Assembly (NCBI GenBank): GCA_002423105.1
Contig: DIUT01000031.1
Location: forward strand, 1 to 28,699
Length of the DNA stretch: 28,699 nucleotides
DNA from: Geobacter sp. UBA6151
Lineage (GTDB): Bacteria; Desulfobacterota; Desulfuromonadia; Geobacterales; Pseudopelobacteraceae
Direction: 5' to 3'
Below the pieces are notes generated by a model. The model was not told the DNA's origin. It searched no databases and saw nothing but the letters and a program-made list of their open reading frames with translations. Of the stretch, positions 14,798 to 22,888 are shown in pieces. Every line of letters begins with the position of its first letter. Within the stretch, counting starts at the first letter, position 1. Position numbers and translations under genes: made by a program.

Positions 14798-16048
14798 ATG
14801 CAAGTTAGCTTCCTCCACACCGCCGACATTCACCTCGGCAAAACATACCGCACTGCTGCCGATGAAGCCGAGCGTTACGAAGATTTCTTTCGTATGCTCG
14901 GCAGCATCGTGTCCGATGCCATCGCCGAACAGGTAGATTTCGTCCTCATCGTCGGTGACCTGTTCCACACCGGCCAGATCCTCCCCCGCACCTTTGCCCA
15001 CACCATCGAAATTCTGCAACCGCTGAAAGATGCCGGTATCCCCTGCATTGCCGTGGAGGGGAACCACGACTGGATTCACCGCCGCGACAGCATTTCGTGG
15101 ATGGAGGCGCTGTCACAGATGGGGTACATTCACCTGCTGCGTCCCTCGCGGACGGAGAACGGCGGCTATTGTTTCGACCCGTTCGACCCCGAAACCGGTA
15201 TGGGCGGACATGTCGAAATTAAAGGGCTCAACATCTACGGCGTCGGTTACATCGGCACCCAGGCGGGCCACCACGTGGCCCGTATCTGCGAGGCGGTGAC
15301 CACCGAGAACAACCTGCTCCTTTTCCACGTGGGGGTCTGGACCTACTCTCCGGTAGAGATCGGCAACATGCAACCGGACGAGGCGCTACCGCTGGCGGAA
15401 AAGTTTGATTACGTGGCCCTGGGGCACGGGCACAAGTCCTACGTCATTGCCACCCCGGACGGCCGTAATTACGCCTTCAACCCCGGCGCGCCGGAACGCG
15501 TCAACTTCGGCGAAGAAAAGTACGACAAGGGGTATTTCCTGGTTACGGTAGATGATGGCAGCTACCACCACGAATTCCGCCCCACCTCACCCCGGCCGAT
15601 GGTGGTGGCCGCCGTCAACCTAGATGGCGCGGCCCATGCCGATGAAGCCCTGGAGAGCTTTCGTAGCCAGGTCGCCGAGATTATGCCCAAAACCGGCGAT
15701 GACCGTCGGCCGTTACTGGAGATCAGGCTCGCTGGCCGGGTGGCGTTTCACACCTTCGAGCTCGGGCGGGAGCGGCTGCGCCTGACCCTGGATGAAATCT
15801 GCCACCCGCTCCATGTGGAGATCAAGAACCATCTGTCATTGGTGACCAGAAGCGGCGAAGGGGAAGAGATCAAGCGCAGCCTGGTCGAGATCGAACGGGA
15901 TGTGCTGGGGGAGTTGATTGCCGCCAATAGTAGCTACAAGGGACGCAGGGACGAGCTGATCAGCCTGGCGATCACCATCCGGGATATGGTTGTGAAAGGG
16001 GACGTGGAGGGAGAAGAGTTGTTGGGTCTCCTTACCCGCGAGTCATAG
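14798..16048 (+). CDS. sbcD: SbcD/Mre11-type DNA exonuclease subunit
   Basis: Calcineurin-like nuclease that works with SbcC/Rad50 on DNA ends and hairpins. All metal-site motifs are present: HTADIHLG (Asp10, His12), VGDLFHTG, EGNHDW, LFHVG and LGHGHKS. It is 416 residues from ATG 14798. That ATG gives the normal N-terminus and has AAAGG eight bases upstream. An in-frame ATG at 14753 overlaps the stop of the OLD gene (ATGA) and would add 15 untypical residues. The C-terminal part, rich in charged helices, is the likely SbcC-binding region. Composition is GC-rich again, unlike the OLD gene. sbcC starts two bases after its stop. Confidence 0.92.
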   Translation: MQVSFLHTADIHLGKTYRTAADEAERYEDFFRMLGSIVSDAIAEQVDFVLIVGDLFHTGQILPRTFAHTIEILQPLKDAGIPCIAVEGNHDWIHRRDSISWMEALSQMGYIHLLRPSRTENGGYCFDPFDPETGMGGHVEIKGLNIYGVGYIGTQAGHHVARICEAVTTENNLLLFHVGVWTYSPVEIGNMQPDEALPLAEKFDYVALGHGHKSYVIATPDGRNYAFNPGAPERVNFGEEKYDKGYFLVTVDDGSYHHEFRPTSPRPMVVAAVNLDGAAHADEALESFRSQVAEIMPKTGDDRRPLLEIRLAGRVAFHTFELGRERLRLTLDEICHPLHVEIKNHLSLVTRSGEGEEIKRSLVEIERDVLGELIAANSSYKGRRDELISLAITIRDMVVKGDVEGEELLGLLTRES

Positions 16049-16050
16049 TC

Positions 16051-18495
16051 ATGCAGATACTTTCCATCCATCTCAAGAACATCAAGTCCCACCGCGACAC
16101 GGAACTCTCCTTTTCCTCCGGCATCAACGTGCTGGCAGGCCCGAACGGCGTCGGCAAAAGCACCATCTTCGAAGCTATCGGCTATGCCCTCTTCGGAGTT
16201 GACGCCAAAGACTTCGTATCCAACGTGGATCGCTTCCTCTCCATCGGTACTAAGAAGGGGGAGATCAGCGTTGTCTTCCAGGCTGACGACGGTGAAACCT
16301 ATCGTGTGAGCCGCACTGTCGGGGCTGGCGCCAAGTGGTTGTTGGCGAAGGAGTTGGGGGGCAGCTTTGAGGTGGAGGACCACGCCAAGGTTGATGAGAC
16401 AGAGGCACGTATTGCCGAACTGCTCGGACTGGTCAACGGCAGGCCGCTGGCCGAACAGTTCAAGCTGGTGATCGGCCCGTTCCAGAACGATTTCCTTGGT
16501 CCGTTCGTCATCAAGCAACCGACCAAGCGCCAAGAGGCATTTGACGAGATTCTTGGCATTGATGCGTGGCGTAAAACCTATAAGGGAACCAGCGGTCTCC
16601 TCTCGGCTATTCAGGACAAGGTCAATGTTCTGCAAGCTGAAATCCGGACCAAACAGGAACAGTTGACTGTGTTGCCGGACAAGGAAACAGAACTCAAGGG
16701 AATCACCACTGAGACAACCCGGAAGGAACAGCGGCTCAAGGAGACCAGTGCGGCCCTTACGGCAGCGGAGGGACAGCTTAACGATCTGGATAACCGGGAA
16801 AAGGTAATCACTGCTCTCCGGAATGAACTGCAAATCCTTGACAATCGCATCACGGACGGTGACGCCAAGATTGCCGACCAGAAACTCCGGCTGACGGAAG
16901 CCGAACAGGCCGGCAAGATCGTTACTGCCTCTCTGCCCGGCAAGGAGGCATACGACAAGACCGAGGCGCAGTTGAAAATTCTCCGTCAGAAGGAGCAGGA
17001 GCGTCGAGGTATTGAGCAAGAAATCACCGGCCTTGAGAAAGAAGCGCTACGGCTTACCCAGGCACTAGACCACGAACGCACCGAGATCGAGAAAACAGGC
17101 AAGCAATTGACGGAGGAGCAGGAGCGTATTACCACGGCACGCCGGGAATTGCAGGCCAACGACCAACTTGTCAAGGCGGCAGGCCGGCTGTCCGAACTTC
17201 GTGATACGGTCGAGAAGCTTCGGGCACAAAGGTCACTGCTGGACGGACGGCGGGAAAGCCTGCTGGAAGGCAAGGAGAAGCTGGCCGAAGGGGTCTGTCC
17301 ATTCTTTCAGGAGGAGTGCCGTAATACTGCCGGCAACGCACCCCGCGACGTATTCAGCAGTCGACTCACAGAACTTGAACGCAACGCGAAGGAACTGGAC
17401 GGCCAGATTCAGGCGCTGTCCAGCCACGTCAAAGAAGCGGAAACCGCCGAGAAGGAGCTGAACGCCAGAAAGGTGAGGCTCCAGGAGTTGGACAAGCAGG
17501 CGACGACCCTTGAGCTGAAGCAGCGCCAGAACCGGGAACGGTCCAACGGCCTGACCACTCTGGCAACGCAGCAGGCCGAGGCAGTCAAGCTGGCCGAAAC
17601 GCGCAAGGCAGCTTTGCAGACATTTGCCGCCTTGGATCAGGAGATTGCGCAGGCGACACAGGAACAGACAAAACATCAGGGAGCCCGCGATGCCTTCACC
17701 GCCAATCAGTCGGTCGCACTTGATCTTGAAAGCCGTACCCAACACCTGGAAAAGATGCAGCGGTTGTTAGCAGAACTGCAACAGCAACTTAAAGCCAAGC
17801 AGGATGAACTTGCAGGCCAGCAGGCAGCATATCAGCCGGAACGGCATCAAGATATTCGCAAGCAGAAGGAACAACTGGTGGCTGAGACGGCGACCTTGCG
17901 TCAACAGCTCATCGATCTGGAGAAGAACGCCAAACGTCTGGCAATCGAGATTGAGCAGCTTATCAGAGTGAAGGCGGAAATCGAGGCTAAGCAAGCCGAG
18001 ATCAAGGGGTTCGAAGAAAAGGAGAAGCTGGTCAAGTTTCTCCGCAATCAAGTATTCAAGAACGTCTCCAGCCAGCTTTCCGAGCGGTTTCGAGAGGAGA
18101 TCAGCCTGCGGGCTGACAGGATATACCGGACCATTGCCGAGTCGGACGAGGAGTTGTATTGGGGAGACAATTACCAGATAGTCCTGCGTGACCTTCAGGA
18201 TGGCACCATACGTGAGCGCAGTGACGATCAGCTATCAGGCGGCCAGATGATGAGTGCAGTGGTGGCTCTGCGGCTGGCGCTGTTACAGACTATCGGCGCT
18301 CGGGTCGCTTTCTTCGACGAGCCGACCTCCAATCTCGACGCTACCCGCCGGGAAAATCTGGCTCACGCTTTCCGCGCCATTGATATAGGAAGGGAAGAGG
18401 TGACGGAACACTGGTACGATCAGCTATTCCTTGTCAGTCATGATGTGGCATTTACAGAGATTACGGATCAGCTTATCGATTTGTCGAAAGAATAA
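16051..18495 (+). CDS. sbcC: SbcC/Rad50-type ATPase with an atypical hook
   Basis: SMC-like ATPase partner of SbcD. Order: N-terminal half-ATPase with Walker A GPNGVGKST (residues 30-38), a long coiled coil to about residue 410, a hook region, the returning coiled coil to about 670, then LSGGQ (728-732) and Walker B AFFDEPTSNLD (Asp756, Glu757). At 814 residues it is shorter than E. coli SbcC (1048). The hook has Cys416 and Cys423 separated by six residues (CPFFQEEC), not the usual CxxC zinc hook. The two-base gap to sbcD shows they are made together. A complex of this kind cuts blocked DNA ends, palindromes and, in defence settings, phage DNA intermediates. Confidence 0.92.
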   Translation: MQILSIHLKNIKSHRDTELSFSSGINVLAGPNGVGKSTIFEAIGYALFGVDAKDFVSNVDRFLSIGTKKGEISVVFQADDGETYRVSRTVGAGAKWLLAKELGGSFEVEDHAKVDETEARIAELLGLVNGRPLAEQFKLVIGPFQNDFLGPFVIKQPTKRQEAFDEILGIDAWRKTYKGTSGLLSAIQDKVNVLQAEIRTKQEQLTVLPDKETELKGITTETTRKEQRLKETSAALTAAEGQLNDLDNREKVITALRNELQILDNRITDGDAKIADQKLRLTEAEQAGKIVTASLPGKEAYDKTEAQLKILRQKEQERRGIEQEITGLEKEALRLTQALDHERTEIEKTGKQLTEEQERITTARRELQANDQLVKAAGRLSELRDTVEKLRAQRSLLDGRRESLLEGKEKLAEGVCPFFQEECRNTAGNAPRDVFSSRLTELERNAKELDGQIQALSSHVKEAETAEKELNARKVRLQELDKQATTLELKQRQNRERSNGLTTLATQQAEAVKLAETRKAALQTFAALDQEIAQATQEQTKHQGARDAFTANQSVALDLESRTQHLEKMQRLLAELQQQLKAKQDELAGQQAAYQPERHQDIRKQKEQLVAETATLRQQLIDLEKNAKRLAIEIEQLIRVKAEIEAKQAEIKGFEEKEKLVKFLRNQVFKNVSSQLSERFREEISLRADRIYRTIAESDEELYWGDNYQIVLRDLQDGTIRERSDDQLSGGQMMSAVVALRLALLQTIGARVAFFDEPTSNLDATRRENLAHAFRAIDIGREEVTEHWYDQLFLVSHDVAFTEITDQLIDLSKE

Positions 18496-18511
18496 TCAGA
18501 AAGGAGCAACC

Positions 18512-18670
18512 ATGAAAGGCAGTGATTGTGAAATTTGCAGATATTGGGTTGCTTCACAGTCCAATGATTTTCCTTGTGATGAATGTGATGGTACGAGTAC
18601 TTCGAATGTCCAGAACAAACTCAGGAATAACAAGAGGATATCCCCACATCCTCACCATCTCCTTGGTTAA
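18512..18670 (+). CDS. Tiny double-CxxC protein
   Basis: 52 residues, not recognised. Two Cys pairs, CEIC (residues 6-9) and CDEC (22-25), could hold one zinc ion. The rest is polar with an Asn/Arg-rich stretch and a His-rich end (PHPHH). The ATG has a strong AAGGAG site five bases upstream. It starts 16 bases after sbcC and ends six bases before the next gene, so it belongs to the same transcript. Confidence 0.6.
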   Translation: MKGSDCEICRYWVASQSNDFPCDECDGTSTSNVQNKLRNNKRISPHPHHLLG

Positions 18671-18676
18671 AACACT

Positions 18677-19426
18677 ATGACAGACAGCTTTATCCCCAAA
18701 CATGGCGGTTTCCGTAAACTGCTCAGTTTCCAGGCGGCACAGCTTGCCTACGATGGCACGGCCATCTTTTGCGACCGGTTTATCGACAAGCGTTCCCGCA
18801 CCCATGACCAAATGGTGCAGGCGGCCCGGAGCGGCGTGCAGAATATCGCTGAAGGTAGTCTGGCATCGGCCACCTCCAAGGAAACCGAGCTGAAGCTGAC
18901 CAACGTGGCCAGGGCCAGCCTGGGAGAGTTGCTGCTCGACTATGAGGATTTTCTGCGTCAGCGCGGCTTGCGCCAGTGGAGTAAGGAAGCGCCTGAGGCT
19001 CAGGCAGTAAGGACTCTTTATTTATCTGACAGGTCTGATGAGTCGGACTTGTCAGACAGCTATGCTTTTCGCACCGCTTCTGCCGAGGTGGTTGCCAATA
19101 CCCTTATCTGCCTGATCAACCAGGCCAGTAGCCTGCTCGGCAGGCAACTTCGCCACCTGGAACAGGAGTTTCTAACCCACGGTGGTCTGCGTGAGCGGAT
19201 GAGCAGGGCCAGGTTAGAAGTGAGGGAAAAGCTGTCTGACAGGTCAGACCAGTCAGACGTGTCCGACAATACAGCACCACCAGCCTGCCCGAAGTGCGGC
19301 AAACCGATGCGGCAACGTACCGCCCGCTCCGGTCCCCATGCAGGCGGCTCTTTCTGGGGGTGTAGCGACTACCCTGCTTGCAACGGATTCAGGAAGCTCC
19401 AAAAACCTAGCCTCCCTGACGGCTGA
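18677..19426 (+). CDS. Four-helix-bundle protein with topoisomerase-type zinc finger
   Basis: 249 residues. Residues 1-100 and about 130-180 fit the four-helix-bundle fold related to 23S rRNA intervening-sequence and Avd proteins (AARSGVQNIAEGS, TNVARASLGELLLDYEDFL). The C-terminus has a C4 zinc finger of the topoisomerase I type (CPKCGKPM ... FWGCSDYPACNGF), a nucleic-acid-binding module. Two low-complexity linkers, each SDx repeated four times, are encoded by 36-bp repeat blocks. Its place behind sbcDC suggests an accessory DNA- or RNA-binding subunit, but this is inference. Its end overlaps the end of the convergent MFS gene by 20 bases. Confidence 0.8.
   Translation: MTDSFIPKHGGFRKLLSFQAAQLAYDGTAIFCDRFIDKRSRTHDQMVQAARSGVQNIAEGSLASATSKETELKLTNVARASLGELLLDYEDFLRQRGLRQWSKEAPEAQAVRTLYLSDRSDESDLSDSYAFRTASAEVVANTLICLINQASSLLGRQLRHLEQEFLTHGGLRERMSRARLEVREKLSDRSDQSDVSDNTAPPACPKCGKPMRQRTARSGPHAGGSFWGCSDYPACNGFRKLQKPSLPDG
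19025..19060 (+). repeat. In-frame 9-bp repeat block, copy 1
   Basis: Four units of nine bases with consensus TCtGAC-nnn, encoding SDR SDE SDL SDS inside the four-helix-bundle gene. TCTGAC and GTCAGA units on the same strand also give partial inverted symmetry. Confidence 0.85.
19235..19270 (+). repeat. In-frame 9-bp repeat block, copy 2
   Basis: Four units of nine bases encoding SDR SDQ SDV SDN, the same length and phase as the first block 210 bases upstream. It contains GTCTGAC-AG-GTCAGAC, a short perfect hairpin. Confidence 0.85.
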
Positions 19427-20612
19427 GCCTGTTCAGCAGCAGCGTCGAGCTCAAGGCCAAACAGATCAGGAACAACACCAGCAGGATCACCCCCGGCCAT
19501 CCCCACCCTGACCAGAAAAAACCGCCGCCGGTGCCGGACACACTGGACCCCAGGTAGTAGGCAAAGAGGTAGAGGGAGGAGGCCTGGGCCCGGGAACTGG
19601 TGGCCAGGAACCCCACCCAGGTGGAGGCGACGGTGTGAGCGCCGAAAAACCCCAGGGTAAAGACGGCAATGCCACTGATCACGGCAACCAGGGGATGAAG
19701 CAGCGTCAGACAGGCCCCGCAACCCATGATCACCAGCGCTGCCAACAGCGTTGTCTTGCGCCCGAAACGGTCCACAGCCGCCCCCATCAGTCCTGACCCC
19801 AACGCACCCAAAGCATAGGAAAGAAAAATGAAGGCCACCTGGGACTGGCTCAGCAGGTAAGGCGGCGCCAGCAGGCGGAAGGTCACGTAATTGTAGAGGG
19901 TGACAAAGGCCCCCATGCCGGTGAAGGAAACCGCAAACAGACAGAGCAGTTGCGGCTTGGCCAGATGTCCGAACAGGGAGCGGGTCAGCGGCGTGATCCG
20001 GAACGGCGTGCGCCGGAAATGCCGGGAAGGCGGAATCAGAAACAGGAAGGCCACGGCCAGCACCAGACTTACGACACCGATAACACCGATGGCCCCCCGC
20101 CAGGGAAGATAATCGGCCAGACAGGCGGTCAGGATACGGCCGGTCATGCCGCCGATGGCGTTGCCGGCGATGTACAACCCCATGGCTTTACCCACCGCCC
20201 GGGGCGACAGTTCTTCATTCAGATAGGCCATGGCCACCGCAGGCACCCCGGCCAGCGCCACCCCCTGCAGCAGCCGCAGTACGATCAGCAGCTCCATCGA
20301 CCGGCAGACAGCGGTTGCCAAAGCCAGAAGCGAGGTGGCCACCACCGCCGTCATCATCATTGAGCGCCGCCCCAGGGCGTCGGAAATACTGCCGGACACC
20401 GGCAGGGTTAAAGCCAGGGAAAAGGTTGCCACGGACAGGGCAAGACTGCCAAAGGCCGGGCTGACGTTAAAATCGGTCACCAGCATCGGCAACAGCGGCT
20501 GGAAATCGTACAGGGTGGAAAACGTAATGAACCCGGCGATAAACAACGCCAGATTCAGCCGGTAAAACAGCAGGGTACCCTGCTCTATCTTCTCCTCACC
20601 ACCAGGTACCAT
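19407..20612 (-). CDS. MFS transporter (YnfM-like)
   Basis: 401 residues with about twelve hydrophobic segments, a major facilitator protein of the inner membrane. The family loop motif between helices 2 and 3 is present as GSISDALGRRSMM, and a related motif (GAAVDRFGRKTTL) occurs in the second half, showing the internal duplication. It resembles YnfM/arabinose-efflux-type drug-proton antiporters. The substrate cannot be told. ATG 20612 is used, with GGAAGG six bases upstream; a GTG at 20615 is also possible. It lies 51 bases after the outer-membrane-like gene on the same strand, and its 3' end overlaps the accessory block's last gene tail to tail. Confidence 0.9.
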   Translation of the reverse strand: MVPGGEEKIEQGTLLFYRLNLALFIAGFITFSTLYDFQPLLPMLVTDFNVSPAFGSLALSVATFSLALTLPVSGSISDALGRRSMMMTAVVATSLLALATAVCRSMELLIVLRLLQGVALAGVPAVAMAYLNEELSPRAVGKAMGLYIAGNAIGGMTGRILTACLADYLPWRGAIGVIGVVSLVLAVAFLFLIPPSRHFRRTPFRITPLTRSLFGHLAKPQLLCLFAVSFTGMGAFVTLYNYVTFRLLAPPYLLSQSQVAFIFLSYALGALGSGLMGAAVDRFGRKTTLLAALVIMGCGACLTLLHPLVAVISGIAVFTLGFFGAHTVASTWVGFLATSSRAQASSLYLFAYYLGSSVSGTGGGFFWSGWGWPGVILLVLFLICLALSSTLLLNRLSRQGG

Positions 20613-20663
20613 CACTGCCCTTCCACGTCAGTATCTGCATCCCGTGCATATCTGCTCTTTGCA

Positions 20664-21335
20664 TTAGAACGTGACTGCGAGCCCAAGCCTGTTAACCAGA
20701 GCTTTGTCTGTAATTGACTGCCCTTGCCAAAAAACAGACATATTTTTGGCGATAGTATAGCCAACCGTTACTTGCTCGAAGTAGGATTTTCTGGCATCAA
20801 AGTGTATATGCAGCAGATTATTAACCCATACATCCTTATATTTTAAGGTCACATAGGTTTCGACGCTGCCGTTGCTCCTCGTTTCGTACAGAAAAGCATC
20901 CAGTTCCATATGTATCGAAAAATTTGAATCGTGATGTTTCAAGACCGTAGCTACCCCGGCCCTCCCCTCCAGCCAATCCGCCTGTTTCGTTACCGTTGAT
21001 TTTCTGATGGTGACATCAAATTTATGCCAGAACGCTTCAACTTGTCCTACAGCGCAGAATTCAAGGGGAAACTCCGGCGTCAAGCGCACCAAAGCCCTCG
21101 GCTTTAAAAAGTATCGCCTCAGTTCAAAGTTCTTATCAAAATCCAGCTTGTTATCACCTTTAATGCTGAGGATGGAATATTGATAATGGGGCATGTGCAG
21201 CAGTCTGGACGTGTACGCTGCGTCGTCAGTGTACATAAGGGCAAACGTGTTATTAAATTTCACAGGACCATCAGAAAATGCCTGTGCAGTAGCTGCTGCA
21301 ATCACAACCATGAAGACTAGGATGGCATGTATCAT
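20664..21335 (-). CDS. Probable small outer-membrane beta-barrel protein
   Basis: 223 residues from ATG 21335 (GGAG nine bases upstream), not recognised by name. A clear Sec signal peptide (MIHAILVFMVVIAAATAQA) with cleavage after AQA is followed by alternating polar and hydrophobic stretches and a C-terminal Phe (LGLAVTF), as expected for a small outer-membrane barrel. It contains many aromatic residues (HYQYS, WHKF, YVTLKYKDVW). An upstream ATG at 21371 would put twelve residues before the signal peptide and is unlikely. It may share a transcript with the MFS gene, but no functional link is visible. Confidence 0.7.
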   Translation of the reverse strand: MIHAILVFMVVIAAATAQAFSDGPVKFNNTFALMYTDDAAYTSRLLHMPHYQYSILSIKGDNKLDFDKNFELRRYFLKPRALVRLTPEFPLEFCAVGQVEAFWHKFDVTIRKSTVTKQADWLEGRAGVATVLKHHDSNFSIHMELDAFLYETRSNGSVETYVTLKYKDVWVNNLLHIHFDARKSYFEQVTVGYTIAKNMSVFWQGQSITDKALVNRLGLAVTF

Positions 21336-21428
21336 AAAAAGACGCTCCGAACACCTTGCAATGTATTGCATTTACTCATGATCTGGCCTATTGTTTCGCC
21401 ATATGCTCCACATTTCAAGGAGGACGCT

Positions 21429-21872
21429 ATGAACCAGAAAATCTTGTTGGCAACTGTTCTTTCGCTCTGTTTGATGACCAGTATGGCCTTTGCCGGAGCC
21501 ATGCCAAGCTTGGTAGGGGATTGGAAGGGCACCGGCAAGGGTGGCGTTGCCATGGGGAAACTCGGTCACACTGAATCCACCGAAACACCCAAGTTCAGTT
21601 CTGCTTCACCCGATTTCACCTTGCGGATTACCAAGCAAGACGGTCACCGTTTCCATGGAGAACGTTTTACCGCAAAAACGAAAGAAACCATACTTGGCGT
21701 GATTGATGACGATGGCAAATCAATTTACATGGTTGATGATGACGGCGTGTTTATCTGCACGTACAACAAGGCCAAGGATTCTATCAAAGTTCGCTACATG
21801 GAGCCTGGCAAGGATTCCAAGGTTGTTGCTATCTCTGTTTACACCAGGGTCAAAAAAATAGCTTTGGATTGA
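21429..21872 (+). CDS. Small exported protein, function unknown
   Basis: 147 residues. The signal peptide MNQKILLATVLSLCLMTSMAFA is followed by GAMPSLVGDWKGTGKG and a series of beta strands ending in AISVYTRVKK. The GDWKGTG opening resembles small lipocalin-like or DUF-type periplasmic barrels, but no family is claimed. AAGGAGG lies six bases before the ATG. It diverges from the outer-membrane-like gene, with which it shares a 93-base upstream region, and ends just before a long hairpin. Confidence 0.75.
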   Translation: MNQKILLATVLSLCLMTSMAFAGAMPSLVGDWKGTGKGGVAMGKLGHTESTETPKFSSASPDFTLRITKQDGHRFHGERFTAKTKETILGVIDDDGKSIYMVDDDGVFICTYNKAKDSIKVRYMEPGKDSKVVAISVYTRVKKIALD

Positions 21873-21908
21873 GAAATCCAACCTGACTCAAACGACAATC
21901 TCAGTACA

Positions 21909-21953
21909 CGTTACAAAGGGCCTGCAAAACTATTTTGCAGGCCCTTTGTAACG
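21909..21953. terminator. Bidirectional terminator, 21-bp perfect hairpin
   Basis: Perfect 21-bp inverted repeat (21909-21929 with 21933-21953) and a CTA loop, between the 3' ends of two convergent genes. The inner GC-rich stem GGGCCTGCAAAA is followed by TTTG on either strand, so it can serve both. A classic long T run outside the stem is missing. Confidence 0.8.
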
Positions 21954-21962
21954 TAAAAAGAA

Positions 21963-22874
21963 TTATACATGCTCAGACGCCGTTTCAAAATAGTCATGCA
22001 TGAGCGTTTGCAGGACCGCAACCAACTGCGCTTCTGTATAACCGGCAATGACGTCATGGTGACGCACGGCATCCTGCCTGAACAGCTCGAAAATATCAGG
22101 ATCGAAATGGCTTCCGGCATCATCTGCCATGATCTTCATAACCATGTCAAAGGGGTATGAATCCTTGTAGGGACGGGTTGACGTTAATGCGTCAAAGACA
22201 TCAACAATGGCAAAAATGCGGGCGTTTACCGGTATCTGCTTACCGGCAAGCCGGTCAGGATAGCCGGTGCCGTTATACTTTTCGTGGTGATGGAGCACCA
22301 CATCGGTTGCATCGGACAACCAGGGATATGCTTTGATTATGTCACAACCGTGGGTAACGTGCGTCTTGATCTGGTCGAATTCCAGACTGGTCAGTTTGGC
22401 TGGTTTCAGCAGTATCGCATCACTGATGGCAATTTTACCGATATCATGCAGAAACGCCCCTTTAATCAGGCTGCACAACTCTTTTTCAGCAAGACCCATT
22501 GCTTTGCCCAGGTGGATTGAGTGAATGGTTACCCGATAATTGTGGTCGCTGGTGGTGCTGTCACGCTTGGCAATCGCATTTCCCAGCACCTCCAGCATAC
22601 CGACGTTGGCATTGAGCAGATTGCCTGAAACCTGTTTCAACGCCGTGTTTTTCTGCTTCAGATCCTCCAGCACCAGCTCCAGATGCTGCTGTTTTGCATC
22701 GATATTGACAACCATCATACCGAATGCTTCGGCAAGGTTCACGATTTCAAGGGGATACATGCCCTCTTTGGTAAGCTCAAAGAGCGTCTCCACGTTTGTC
22801 GTGTCTCCCCTGGAGACCTCATTCATAATTTCAATCATCCGCCTCAGGATGCTGTAATCATGTCTGGCAATCAT
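21963..22874 (-). CDS. HD-GYP domain protein, probable cyclic-di-GMP phosphodiesterase
   Basis: 303 residues from ATG 22874. The N-terminal 100 residues are helical with a coiled-coil stretch (residues about 60-85) and no recognised sensor. The HD-GYP domain follows: HD at 143-144 (LHDIGKIAI), HHEKYNGTGYP at 196-206 carrying the GYP motif, and VDVFDALTSTRPYK at about 225-237. All usual metal and substrate residues seem present, so it should break down cyclic di-GMP and affect motility or biofilm. A TTG 27 bases upstream is an alternative start in this frame. The strong GGAGG site ahead belongs to a mini-ORF ending at this ATG. Confidence 0.87.
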   Translation of the reverse strand: MIARHDYSILRRMIEIMNEVSRGDTTNVETLFELTKEGMYPLEIVNLAEAFGMMVVNIDAKQQHLELVLEDLKQKNTALKQVSGNLLNANVGMLEVLGNAIAKRDSTTSDHNYRVTIHSIHLGKAMGLAEKELCSLIKGAFLHDIGKIAISDAILLKPAKLTSLEFDQIKTHVTHGCDIIKAYPWLSDATDVVLHHHEKYNGTGYPDRLAGKQIPVNARIFAIVDVFDALTSTRPYKDSYPFDMVMKIMADDAGSHFDPDIFELFRQDAVRHHDVIAGYTEAQLVAVLQTLMHDYFETASEHV

Positions 22875-22888
22875 CGGGTTATTTCCAT
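22871..22888 (-). other. Five-codon mini-ORF overlapping the HD-GYP start
   Basis: ATG at 22888, seven bases after a strong GGAGG, opens a frame encoding MEITR. Its stop overlaps the ATG of the HD-GYP gene (ATGA, 22874-22871). No closer ribosome binding site serves the HD-GYP ATG. This could be translational coupling or a leader. The alternative is that the HD-GYP gene starts at a TTG or GTG in the same region. Confidence 0.35.

Noticed and set aside
15934..17019. 361-codon leftward frame over sbcD/sbcC
   Set aside because: Antisense to motif-bearing nuclease and ATPase genes; its Leu-rich composition follows from reversed Glu/Lys codons.
19025..19270. CRISPR array or direct-repeat element
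   Set aside because: Units are only 9 bp, lie in frame in a coding region, and there are no spacers.
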